Source: Prostheceraeus crozeri
Lineage: Eukaryota; Platyhelminthes; Polycladida; Euryleptidae
Length of the DNA: 64,000 nt
Assembly (NCBI GenBank): GCA_907163375.1
Contig: CAJQUW010016926.1
Span: forward strand, 118,186 to 182,185
Reading direction: 5' to 3'
The position numbers were made by a program, and so were the translations under genes. Each line of letters begins with the position of its first letter. Positions within the stretch are counted from its first letter, which is position 1. Of the stretch, positions 18,486 through 29,376 are shown one piece after another. The notes below the pieces were generated by a model that searched no databases, had not been told where the DNA came from, and saw nothing but the letters and a program-made list of their open reading frames with translations.

Positions 18486-18923
18486 CTAGTTTAACACATT
18501 GAGTTGAATATGAATGTGTTTTATGCGAAATAAGAGCAAGTTGGATCCATGCTCATGAAATGAATCTAGTCGAGATGCAATTTTTGCCATGGGTCGCTGA
18601 TAGAAATCTTTGGGATCATGCATCGTCTCTGCAGAATAGGATGCGAAATGAAACACTACACGTTCACCTGCATGTTCATCAGTCACTTTCTCAAATTCAA
18701 TCTCCGCAACTAATCGTCCTTTCACATCTTTATTCATCAAACAGTCCATGAGCTGTTGGAAAACGAAGTAACCTTTAGCGATAGCAAATTCTAAGTCTGC
18801 CTTTTCATGATGAAAGGAGATGATGTAGTCCCTAATCACACCACGAAGACTTTGTCGATGAAAACTTAGTGAACAAAATTCATTCGTAAACTTTACTGCT
18901 TCTGTCAACTTTCTTCCTTTCAC
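18486..18923 (-). CDS. family B protein, copy 3
   Basis: A protein of about 145 residues with the family B landmarks CSLSFHRQSLRGVIRDYII, VKGRLVAEIEF, VVFHFASYSAE, FYQRPMAKIASRL and RIKHIHIQLNVL. Its C-terminal half is close to the copy in element 2. It is the outermost gene next to the right terminal repeat. It probably acts like the other copies; the function is unknown. Three stand-alone copies plus the domain in the polymerase make four in this element. Confidence 0.78.
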   Translation of the reverse strand: MKGRKLTEAVKFTNEFCSLSFHRQSLRGVIRDYIISFHHEKADLEFAIAKGYFVFQQLMDCLMNKDVKGRLVAEIEFEKVTDEHAGERVVFHFASYSAETMHDPKDFYQRPMAKIASRLDSFHEHGSNLLLFRIKHIHIQLNVLN

Positions 18924-18992
18924 TTCGGAGGCATAGCATGAATGACATTCAGGTGCAACATGACACGCTGATGCTAAATCTGGTCTCCACTG

Positions 18993-19912
18993 CTTTCCAC
19001 TGCCTTTTTCTCATTCTCAGCTTTCAAATGAGCTATGGCACGACTTTCTACCATCTCTACAACCAAAGGTGGAAGTGTGACAGGAGGGGGTGGGGGTGCG
19101 GAGTGGGGTCAGAACTTTTTCTCTCCGATTGAGTTGGGATGATGTTCCTAGACCCAACTTTGACCAAAACGTCCGAATTTGCACTCCATTTTCCCATCCG
19201 AGCACTCCTTCTGCCCGAAAAACGACTTTTCTCATCCCAAAACCACCAAAACCTGACTTTTTCCAACTCTGACAGTTTCCTGCCATTTTCCTCCCTAAAC
19301 CCAAGAAAATGAGTCCAAACTGAGCTTTCCACTGCCTTTTTCTCATTCTCAGCTTTCAAATGAGCTATGGCACAACTTTCTACCATCTCTACAACCAAAG
19401 GTGGAAGTGTGACAGGAGGGGGTGGGGGTGGGAGTGGGGTCAGAACTTTTTCTCTCCGATTGAGTTGGGAAGACGTTCCTAGACCCAACTTTGACCAAAA
19501 CGTCCGAATTTGCACTCCATTTTCCCATCCAAGCACTCCTTCTGCCCGAAAAACGACTTTTCTCATCCCAAAACCACCAAAACCTGACTTTTTCCAACTC
19601 TGACAGTTTCCTGCCATTTTCCTCCCTAAACCCAAGAAAATGAGTCCAAACTGAGCTTTCCACTGCCTTTTCTCATTCTCAGCTTTCAAATGAGCTATGG
19701 CACGACTTTCTACCATCTCTACAACCAAAGGTGGAAGTGTGACAGGAGGGGGTGGGGGTGGGGGTGGGGGACCCGTTTCCTCCTCACGGACCCATTCCTC
19801 CCAGCACATCCTTGACGAACTCCCTCACCTTCCTTCCAGAGGGTGGGGGTGGGGGTGGGGGCTGAGTCAGCATTTCACATTTTGCACTTGCGTCTGGAAT
19901 GTGCTTACTACT
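18993..19912 (-). repeat. right terminal inverted repeat of element 1, with ~330-bp tandem units
   Basis: The ~330-bp unit begins (plus strand) with CTTTCCACTGCC at about 18993, 19325 and 19655, so two full units and a partial third precede the terminal 165 bp. The end is GGAATGTGCTTACTACT at 19912. The left repeat has one unit fewer. C/G tracts of GGGGGTGGGGGTGG mark unit boundaries. Confidence 0.92.
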
Positions 19913-19918
19913 GATGTC
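19913..19918. repeat. right target-site duplication of element 1 (GATGTC)
   Basis: Perfect copy of the six bases at 2731-2736, directly after the terminal CT of the element. Confidence 0.93.
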
Positions 19919-20149
19919 ATCACAAATTAGTTATCTTGTTATATATACATTGTAGGCCTAATATATATTTTCATAATCCAAGATGGCATTGCAAAACAAT
20001 TGATGGCCCATCCTATACCACCGAAATCATCGTGATAATAATATCTCTTGGTCGCACTTTGAAATTTCCTGCTAGAATAATGAAATATTTGTTATTAGAA
20101 GTCTTATGTAGCTGATAATATCATGCGATTATACAACTGGTTTCAACCC

Positions 20150-20535
20150 GATGTAGCATGAATGCTACAGAACTTAAAGGAGAGATATCTCAGTAAAATA
20201 AGGAATTACATATTTTCTTTGGTAGCGTAGATGTATACATCTCATATATACTTCCCCTAATTAACCTATTAACTGAGATAATTTTACATAATATAAAAAA
20301 CGGGTCATCAACTTACCCTCGGATACTACCTGTTCTCCTGGCGATCAACCATGCACATTTTCAAATGACGCGGAAGGCGCTGTGAGATGAAGTAAAACAA
20401 TCAAACCGCATGACGTCATGTACCTTTCTGTAGCGTTGAAGCTACAACGTGCAACTTATCGAGTGGAGCACTTGTAGCCGAAATACGTCAACAAGAAGTC
20501 GTAGCATAAATGCTACCGTGGGCACAACAGGGTAA
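20150..20535. repeat. cluster of GTAGC...GCTAC palindromes
   Basis: GTAGCATGAATGCTAC lies near 20153, GTAGCGTTGAAGCTAC near 20433 and GTAGCATAAATGCTAC near 20503. ACCCG-like and CAGGGTAA-like bases border the stretch, so it may be an old non-autonomous transposon, but no clean ends or duplication are visible. Confidence 0.45.
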
Positions 20536-21179
20536 AGAAATGTCCTGCATTCTTTCGACCAGACTGTTCTCAGTTTCTCAAAATTTCAATTTGTTGCTGA
20601 AACCACATTCTTTGTCCGAATTTCATGAGAACTCACGGAATTACCAAGAGTCATAATGTTATCATGCATGCGAAGTTTTATTTGAACTGCATGAATTATG
20701 CGGCACATTATCAAAATCTCGCAAAGCGACCAAAAATGCCCATATGACCGAGACCATGCACAAAATTCATCAGAAGACATGGTGTCAGAAGACATCGTAG
20801 GACGAATACAATAACCTGCATAAGTACTCATTTGGTGTGGTCGCCACTATGATTTTCGAGTTCAGCATGAAAAATGGACGATATATGCAAATTTACGAAG
20901 AAAAGGAAGCTGCAAAGTTAAAGAGACAAAAATTGCCCAAAGTGTTGTCGTATAAAATGGATTTATCCACACATAGTGTACAAAATATGCACATCACTGA
21001 GAGAAGAGAAATTTTTAATCATAAAACTCAAACTGAGCCATGAAGTTGATAATGATTGAATTGCAAAACGATTGGTCCAAGGCATCTGTGTAATTCCTTT
21101 ATTTTGATTCGCGGTTGTGTTTGCATGTTGAAGGCGCTCATCACCATTTGTCATCCAGCAGAGTCGGTCCGATCCACTC

Positions 21180-21490
21180 CACAAAGACGCTCAACTCCTT
21201 GTCTACTGCATCCGCTCTGGAAGTTCTCAAATCCATTGTGTTGGATTTGGAAACTCTCCACACCACTTGTCTGAATGAGCTGTTGTGAAAGCTCTCCAAT
21301 CCGCTGCATTCTTCGAAAATTGGGCTCCGCTCCATTTCTTCTGATGACTCTCCAATCCTCTGCACTCTTCGGCTCAGGGTGCTCCGCTGCATTTGTCTAA
21401 ATGAGCTGTTCTGATAGCTCCCCAATCCGATGCATTCGTCGGTTTGTGGCTCTTAGTTCCTCTTGTCTAAAGGAGATGTTCTTAAAGCAG
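21180..21490 (+). repeat. degenerate tandem repeat, unit about 60-70 bp
   Basis: CTCTCCAATCC or a close variant opens units at about 21292, 21350 and 21417. GCTGCATT and TGTCTAAATGAGCTGTTCTG-like phrases recur at matching distances. Confidence 0.7.
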
Positions 21491-22564
21491 TGTTCTGACG
21501 CAGTGCTGCGCTTGAGTCGATCATTCTTTTGATTTATTAGTCTTCTCGGACTTTATTAGTACTAAGTCGCACACTCTCAAACTCAGCAACAAACTAAAAA
21601 GGCAAGCACGCATCCACAGGTCACCCCACATTCATGATGGTACTCAACTTGCTGCGATGTGCGACTCATGCCATTGCCAAATAACGGTATGTTGTTGGCA
21701 TTTTAGTATGCCAAGCATTGACTCTGCATGCATGTGTGAGTGTGTTCTGCACAAATTATTGCAGAGTTCTCACTTCAATGAAAAAATGCAGGTCTTTACA
21801 ACTTCTTGCAAATATTGGTTATTTGGCCTCTCCTAAAAATCAAAATTGTATAATCGTCATTCGAACAGAGTTATTATCTATGTTTTGAACTGCGGTACTA
21901 TTGAATCTCCATATTGTCATCACATTAGTAGCAGTCGCATGACATCTATTAGGAAAACATGGAAAATAGTTACAATGCAATTTCAAAACACTGTAGGTGA
22001 TTACACACCGGCAGTGATCACCTACAAAATGAGAATAATCTTGACATCTCATAGACTATCTACGAACTTGCGAGCGAATCCTATCAATTTATGATGAAAT
22101 TTAGTATGACAAACAAATTTTGCATTGAGTACATTCAATGTAGTTTTGATCGGTAAGGACCAAACACCTACTCGATGAATAATTAACTTTCTTAAAATTC
22201 GGAAGCATTGAATAATTATCAATCTTTAAAAAATCATGCTTTGTATCGAGTAGCCCTATGTACGCATGCCACCTACATGTATGTTACCAGCCATGCGTGC
22301 AAGAAAGTTCGTACGTACACAACACCTGCAGCACATGTGCGTGAATATTTCTATGCGTGAATATTATATAATGCTGTCTGCATACAAAATGCTCACAATC
22401 ATGACATCTCATTGCTGTTTTCTTATCGAATTTCCTATCACAGGAAATACATCTACCAGATCTCTTCCTTCAGTCGGCTAATGAACAATCTTGAACAGAA
22501 ATCGACAAGTTGTATCCCAAAAGTTCGATAGCCTTGCGGCGTTTGGAGCTCAAGTTCGAGTACG

Positions 22565-23391
22565 TAGTTGCTGGATGTATTCATCAATCAGTTCATAACC
22601 CACATTCAGACAGAAGTCAACATGAAATCGGTTCTTCTTGCGATCCATAGCGGGTTATTTCAGCTTCTTGAAAATGATGCCGGCGTTCATGACAGCAATG
22701 TCTACCAAGTTGAAGATGAAGACATAGGGCCACCGACGACACATTCGTCCGGAGCGTTGAAGGCGCCCTTTATGGTCCATATAATCAGCACCCTCTTTTG
22801 TCGAATTATAGAAATACACAATTTCAGGAAGACTATCAGTATATACAATGTAAGTCGTCTTCCTTCAAGATTTGTAAACCTTGTTGCCTCACCAAAAACT
22901 TCATCGAGGAACATGAGAAAAGTATCTGAGGCTGATTGCGGATTTTACCAATATTCTTTCACGAAGTACATTTCTTTGATGCGCTCTACCGTCTCGTCCG
23001 CCGATGCTTAGCTGTGTCCACCTTCTTCTATCAGTCAGTTGATCATCTGCATGCTCATCAAGTGCAGAATCAGACATGAGATCTTCGACGTCGATTTCAT
23101 GAAGAAATTAGTCAACCAGTTCAGTCAAATAATCGACGTGTTCTTCGTTGTCGTCCAAAACCACATCACCACTGATGTCACCTTGACCAATATCCACAAT
23201 AAAATGTCATATTCAGCATCATCACTGTCTTCTGCTAACTGCTCAATTAATTGTGCTGTTATTTGAGCCGACTCTCGACGAGTTGCACTAGCCCTGATTT
23301 CAATATAAGATTCATGAAGTCTGGCACATACTTGCCGATCGATTGAAACTGTTGCAATTATAGTAGCATTTACATTTATGTCCAAAATCAT
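22565..23391 (-). pseudogene. second piggyBac-like transposase copy, internally deleted
   Basis: On the minus strand the N-terminal part (23391-23050) is acidic (QLAEDSDDAEYD, VVLDDNEEHVDYLTELVD). The C-terminal part (about 22860-22565) carries the piggyBac hallmarks VYFYNSTKEGADYMD, RRWPYVFIFNLVDIAVMNA and a basic block with NRFHVDF. The catalytic middle of the protein is absent and the frame changes more than once. It is a different lineage from the copy at 244-2274, judging by the C-terminal motif. Confidence 0.75.
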
Positions 23392-23399
23392 ATCTTCAT

Positions 23400-24930
23400 A
23401 GCCAATATTCTATTGGTAAACAATAAAAGAGATGTTATGAAATCGAAATCTTCTTTGAAGAATATAAATGGAGTTGTAATAGATGCAATTATCCCGTCGT
23501 TTACCTTGGAGTGTGCTAGACACCCCAAATGTCGTCTAACATATTTGAATATATATGTTGAAATAAAGCAGATAACTATGTAAGATTTCTATACAATACA
23601 GAGAGACATATTTGTAGAGATGTCAGGAAGTCAAAATATTAAAGAATATATTCTTATACAAATATTTGATAATGACTTTATGGTGGGGTTCTTAATTTAG
23701 ATTTTGACAATATGTTTCGTCATAAACTTTTTCAAAAATGCTACCGGTAGTTGTACCTACCCCCGTACCCGTGAAGTCTCTACACGTACTCGCGGGTACA
23801 CCCGTGCAAATCCACGAGTACGGGTATGTACGCCTATCCGCAGGTGACTAGTGCGTTTACAAACAATCTCAAATTATGGATGTGAACTGTATTTTGATTT
23901 TCACTAAACTTGACAGCCTAAGAGAATCTAAGGATGACTTTACAGAAAATTAAAAAATTGAAAACTAATTCATTAAGGAAATTTCTGAAATTTATGAATA
24001 CTAGCTTCATAGTCTAATGAAAATGTTTGAGTAGAAAATTCGTCTCTCATAGTCGAGATCTCAGCGCTGTAATCTCGCGATCTCGAACGCAATTCGAGAT
24101 TGAATTCACTGATCATCAAATCACTCTTATTTTCTTTCAGTCACTTATAGACCCAGTTATGTATTCGAAGAGAATTAGGCGGCATTGCGTCTGTCAGCAG
24201 GTTGTCACAAATAATTGAAACTGCAGGCCTAAACATAGCTTATTTCCTCAAGAAAATTATGTAGATTAATGATAACGACGAACTTCGATAACATGGATTG
24301 ATTCTGCCGTAGTCATCGCATACCACAGATACAATATTGCTTAATTATTATCAAAATCGTTCACTTGCTGGTAGCAAGGTTATCTTTTTGCTACTAGTCG
24401 CGATGATGCTTTCTTAAATATAATCTGACTGACGCTTGTGCATGTGTGTAGCAGAAAGAGAAATCCATGTCGCATGCACGTCGCATGACTTGATTTAGAA
24501 GTGGAGTGATTCCCAGTTTTAGCCTTGTGTTGAGGATAGACCTGTGGACAATTTTCCCAATCTCGTGTTCCCAGGTTGCTGCTGGTTGCTAACGACGCTC
24601 ACCAGTTCTACAAATAGTAAGCCTCGTGTATAATGTGTGCAGGAAGCACAGCATTTACAACATTTTCCCTTCGTGTCTCAAATGAAGGAACAAAGTAAGT
24701 TATCTGACCTCACACTGACAGCTGAGTAGATTGCTTCAAGACATCTAAAATTGTTCAAGTGATACATTTCTTCAATGACTTAGTAGGGCTAAGAACGGAG
24801 AAAGTCAACATCGACAGTTATAATTGGTGCGAATTGGTGAAATTATTTACAGAACTATGTTGAAATCGACCAATGAAGTTCGACGCTTCTCGAAATACAT
24901 TTCATGTTGAGGAAATTCAAGTCATACAAT
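23400..24930. other. intergenic DNA upstream of the integrin-like gene
   Basis: No coding frame is supported. 23750-23840 holds a G/C-richer patch of overlapping CCCGTA/TACGGG phrases that can fold on itself. The promoter and any 5' untranslated exon of the integrin-like gene would lie at the right end of this stretch, but no clear TATA box was seen. Confidence 0.5.
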
Positions 24931-24943
24931 TTTGAGACTCACG

Positions 24944-27031
24944 ATGTTGCCGGACGCCGTTCTCGTCGTCTTCGTCACTCTTCAGACCATTGTGATATCT
25001 AGTTCTATCAGTGAAAATGTGAAAGTTTTAACTGCGCCAGACAGTATCAAAAATCAGAAATATTTCCAACTTTCTGGCTTTCCGAAAGAAGCCGTCGTTC
25101 ATAGTCCTGTGGAGTCACATGGCTCATTGTTTGGTTATTCTGTTGCATCGTTTCAAGACTCGATGAGTCGATCATTCGCAGCTGGAGCTCCGAAGTACAA
25201 GAATCGAGGGGAAGTGAGTCAGTGCCATTATATTGACGAAGGAAACGGAAAACCTTCATTCAGGTGCCAAGACCTAAAATTCATTCCTAGAAATTTATCA
25301 AAGGATCGCCATAATGACATGTTTCTCGGAGGATCCATTTCTACATTGAGTTTTGAAAATCAGAGTTATATTCTATATTGTGCTCACCTCTACAGTACCA
25401 TTAATGATAAAAACGTATTAAACATCAACGGGCTGTGTAATTTCAAGGATAATAAACAAAAGGAGTCAGTCGTGATAGACCCTTGTGAAGGAGCCCGTGG
25501 ATGTTTGAGCGGCTTCTCGACGGATATGTTGGTTTCGAAGGATAAACGAATTTTTCTGGGAGTCGGTATGCCAGACAATGAAAAAGGTTTAGGGCAAGTT
25601 AAAGTGCTTGAAATGGATACTCGGAGTCGCCGACCAGTTGCTTCAATGTTATCATCACATTCAAAAGATACTTTTTATAAAGGATTTTCCATCAGTCTTG
25701 CTAATGACGAAGCCGTCGAAACAACAATATTATACGAAAGTATTCCTTTGGATTATATGAGACCTCGAGTTCCAAGAGTCAATAAATATGTTATTGTTAG
25801 ACCTAGGAACATTATCAAAAAGAATTTTGGTGTTGAAGACAAAGCTGAACACATGGGAGGATTTTATGGGTTTTCAATGATTTCTTTCAATAAGCCATAT
25901 GAAGCCATTATTGTTGGAGAACCATTTTCTTCCGATCTTCCAAATAATCTTATTGATGCAGGTAAAATTTATCTATACTGCAAGAAGGACAAAGTGGGAA
26001 AAAAGAAAGAAGAAATTAAATGGAAGACATCTGCTTTGCGAGGTGACACTGCAAATTCCCTGTTCGGATATTCGATCGCAAAAATAGGCGATGTCAACGG
26101 AGACGGAATTATAGACTTTGCTGTTGGCTGTCCTTATTGTGAAGAAGGACGTGGTGCAGTGTTTATCTTCTACATGACAGCCGAATGCTCAGAAAATGCA
26201 CTTACACAGCCTGTTGAAGTTATTCTGGCTCGTCATGCAACTTCCTCTCTTCGCTTAGCACATCCTTTGCGTGGATTTGGCTGGTCAATATCAGGTGGAC
26301 TGGACTTCGATCAAAATTTTACTCCTGATATCGTGATAGGTACACCAATTAACGACAGTGTCATTCTTGCACGGTCACGTATGAAAATAGTATTCATTTG
26401 CTCTATGAAAGTAGTAGAATGTAAGGTATTTGAAAAGGATGCTATGGATGAGTCTTGTCTGGATTACAGAAGGAACAAACGACAAGGATGTTCTTGCAAT
26501 GCTTTAACATATTTTCATTGTAATCTGGTGAATCCAAAAAAGCTACCATTTAAAACACTGACGATCAACTCAACATTCGATTTGGATGTGGAAAAGAAAA
26601 AATCAAAAAGAGTTAATAATGGCCCTGATGGAAGCTCTATTTTTTCTATACAAAGGCAGCTCAAGGAGGATTCGCAATCTTTCCAAGCATCTTTCATGCC
26701 GATGGTTGTCTCGAATATGTTAAGGCTCGATTACGACACTCCAATTCGATTCTCGGCTACCATTAAAATGGCGGATCCATTTAGTGCAGTGGAAGATGCA
26801 TCAGGTCGATTGCATCCAGCACCTCGAGTTGTGATGGCGAGTCGAGTTACCAAGGCGCTTTTCTTGAAACATGTGTCCTGTGGAAACAGGCCCTGTAGCG
26901 TTAATATGTTCGTTAATATCACTAATTCTGAAAGGTTTGCAGAGGAATCCAACAACATAACACGGCAATTGGAGTATGGCTCAAAAAATGTGACCGTGCA
27001 TATCACAATCGGGAATAGTGACGGCCGTCAG
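24944..27031 (+). CDS. integrin alpha-like protein, large first coding exon
   Basis: The first in-frame ATG is at 24944. A signal peptide (MLPDAVLVVFVTLQTIVISS) is followed by an integrin-type beta-propeller. FG-GAP landmarks include HGSLFGYSVASF (residue ~60), FGYSIAKIGDVNGDGIID (~373, with a Ca-binding DxNxDG loop) and GFGWSISGGLDFDQNFTPDI (~443). The last ~170 residues resemble the start of the thigh region, with paired Cys and a possible RNKR cleavage-like site. The exon ends at 27031 with a perfect donor, CAG/GTAAGT. Integrin alpha chains pair with beta chains at the cell surface to bind matrix. Having the whole propeller in one exon is unusual, since these genes normally have many introns. 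About 696 residues are encoded here; the transmembrane part must come from further exons. Confidence 0.8.
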
Positions 27032-27285
27032 GTAAGTTAGGTGAACACGTTATTATTTTCGTATTAAACAGACCTTTTATATTTCTTTTTATGCATGCTA
27101 TTGATATCATGCAAATATCCATTTTTTCTTTCAATCACGAGGCAAGTGCATTGCATCGGGCGCAGTTGTGAATTTGCAGGGTTTTATGTGCGAATTGAAA
27201 ACTTAATAACTATGAGCAAGCAGTTGAGTACGCACCCAGTCCGGATTTTCTTAGACTGTGCAACCAGCAATTTCTTGATACTTAA

Positions 27286-29372
27286 CCCTAAACTGCATGA
27301 GGCTAGAAATCACAAGAATATTTGCAAAAATGTCACTCATCATATCACGACACCGATACTAATGCCCAAACTATCTGTACTCGGATTCTAGGAAAAAATT
27401 GTATACCATAGACACTTTGTTGCGATATCGCAACGCTATGCAAAATTACATTATGTTGCATTTTCGAAACAAAGTTCAGTTTGCATTTAATCCGAATATG
27501 CACGATAAATTTTTGATATATGGAAAGAGTATTTGGAATGAATAGAGACAGTCTTGCTTTACAAGAGGTGGAATTTTATGTTTTCCGCTATGTTGCATTT
27601 TTGCAACAAACCTACTTTTCCTTATATTACAATTTTATGATCAAAACTTGAAGATTTATTTGTTTATATAGAACTAAAAATATAATCAAGAATTGTATAT
27701 ACATGCAATTAAACGGCTTATCATCTTCTCAATATTCAAATTTTAACTCATAAGGAAAACGTAGGCCATAGGTGAGCCGCGGTATGTATCTTTTTTTGAT
27801 ACTGCACGTTATTACCATTTATGCCCATGTTTTATCTTGCAAAAATCTCAAATTTACTAAACATTCTTCTTTGCAAAACTCACAAGACCTCATAAATCCA
27901 AGCACAATTAGAACATTGAAATTGAATTTTCAATATCGGATTATTTCATGTGAAATTCGACGAAAAAGTTTGCTTTTCGAGTCACGTGACAATAGACTAC
28001 GTGGTCGAAGCGTTCTCACCTTCATTGCAAGTGACTATTTAAAGTCCGTCACTGATACGTCGTATTTCGAATATGTTCAATGTGATGGAAATGCAGAAAG
28101 GAATCAGGGCTTCCCGCTGAATGTGACTGCTTATTTCAACGAAGGAGATGACCATATGAATAACATGACGACGCGGTGCCTCATACTGTTCGTTAGGTTT
28201 GGTTTGGAAGAACATCATGACATTTTCTTCAATCAAGCAGCCACCCTCCGCACTCGACACTACAAACAATGCGTCCCTAACAGACTGATGCATTTTCTGG
28301 AACTACGAAGGGCACCAGTGACTCTCTGCTTCAACTAAACAGCTACCCTGCGTACTCGACACTAAGCCTAATAGGTCACATGATGCATCTTTTGGATTAA
28401 GTTTGCAGTTCTTAGTTGTTCATGTGTCTGCCAACGAAGGTCACATGATTCAATCAAACAAGGAAAAAAGAGAAACTTATGCTTGTAGGCCTAATAGTTC
28501 TGGGGCTGAGGTGGATCCTGTGTGCAAAAATAGATCCCTGCATTTTGTCTCTTGATCCTTGTAAAGGACCCCTAGGATGTTGAAGAATATTGGGTAGACA
28601 GTCCAGATCGAGGACCTTGACCCTCAAAATCAAGATGGCGTCCAAGATGGCCGCCATATCATTGTTTTCATAACAACGGAGTATAGAAGTCAATGCAAGT
28701 GATAATGGACTCTTTTCCGAGGTTATCAGGGTCGAGGAATCCATTAATACTATTTTCAAGTCGATTAGACTATCTCGTAGTCAACTAAATGCAAAATGGC
28801 CGCCAAAATCCAAGAAAAATTCATTTTTGATGCTTTTGATTACTGTTCATGCTGTTGTTAGAAATATCTCGTTCAATGCACCACACTGAGAAAGATCGTT
28901 GGTCATTTAACTCCAGCTAACTTTCAATATCAAAGCTTTTATAAGACAAAAGTGCAAATTATGGAATGTTGCAAAAATTCAGCAGTGCGATTCTGCATAT
29001 TGTTGCGAAAACGCAACATACATAAATTTTATCATATCTAATTAAAACTACTGTTTTGATATTTCGCGCTATGTAGATTTTGTTTGTGTATATTTTCTTC
29101 AAATATCCTATCATTTTTAGCTTCAGGCATGCTTGCTTTGCATGAAAATATGTGAAATGAATAAAAATCCGAAAATATTCATCTAAAAAATTTCACATTT
29201 ACAAGCTTGGAGCAAATTCAACGCATACGGTCGACCTGTAAATTGTCAGAATTATTGAAATCATCACAGGTTAGGAGATCACAGGTCAGTGAACAGTAAA
29301 TTTTGAGGATACTTGTGTTGATTTAGCACCTCATTGCTATGCTGCGAAAATGCAACACTATGAAGTTTTGGG
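27286..29372. mobile_element. possible piggyBac-type non-autonomous element bounded by TTAA
   Basis: TTAA at 27282-27285 precedes CCCTAAACTGCAT; at the other end ATGAAGTTTTGGG is followed by TTAA at 29373-29376. The two ends agree at 11 of 13 positions as inverted repeats. Both sub-ends contain GTTGC...GCAAC palindromes (27419, 27591, 29001, 29341). TTAA plus CCC is the piggyBac signature. No transposase is inside. The alternative is two separate small insertions flanking host sequence. Confidence 0.5.
27772..28338 (+). CDS. uncertain ORF, possibly a further integrin-like exon
   Basis: A 188-residue open frame. Residues about 60-140 (VSCEIRR-like start ISCEIRRKSLLFES, then FEYVQCDGNAERN and FPLNVTAYFNE) recall the calf region of integrin alpha chains, where a Cys-led strand is followed by NxE and beta strands. 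The first 20 residues are hydrophobic. The frame lies inside the TTAA-bounded stretch, so it could be a host exon flanked by insertions or a captured piece. 28340-28980 holds no further frame; AAGATGGCCGCC-type phrases are present. Confidence 0.35.
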   Translation: MSRGMYLFLILHVITIYAHVLSCKNLKFTKHSSLQNSQDLINPSTIRTLKLNFQYRIISCEIRRKSLLFESRDNRLRGRSVLTFIASDYLKSVTDTSYFEYVQCDGNAERNQGFPLNVTAYFNEGDDHMNNMTTRCLILFVRFGLEEHHDIFFNQAATLRTRHYKQCVPNRLMHFLELRRAPVTLCFN

Positions 29373-29376
29373 TTAA

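Larger units (their letters stand above)
2737..19912. mobile_element. Polinton (Maverick) element 1, whole-looking, 17.2 kb
   Basis: The element is bounded by inverted termini starting AGTAGTAAGCACATTCC and by a perfect 6-bp target duplication. It contains a protein-primed DNA polymerase B gene with all expected motifs, which defines the family. The plus-strand half (about 3500-12500) carries a coiled-coil protein and the polymerase; the minus-strand half (about 18900-13860) carries TBP-like, family A, zinc, exonuclease and family B genes. No integrase, packaging ATPase, capsid or protease gene of the usual Polinton set was found on either strand. The terminal repeat units differ by only about one base in a hundred between the two ends and the duplication is perfect, so the insertion looks young. 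It appears largely unbroken. Confidence 0.93.
19919..22560. other. intergenic DNA, no gene supported
   Basis: No frame here has a recognisable domain. Visible structure is limited to short palindromes at 20150-20530 and a degenerate tandem repeat at 21180-21490. Confidence 0.6.

Noticed and set aside
19057-19809. 250-residue frame in the right terminal repeat
   Set aside because: Same repeat-derived frame as on the left; it repeats itself with the 330-bp unit.
2737-19912. CRISPR-like or bacterial content
   Set aside because: No regular repeat-spacer array, ribosome-binding sites or operon-like bacterial genes; introns and TATA boxes show a eukaryotic setting.
23750-23840. A CpG-type or telomere-like repeat
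   Set aside because: Only overlapping CCCGTA/TACGGG phrases over 90 bp; too short and irregular to name.
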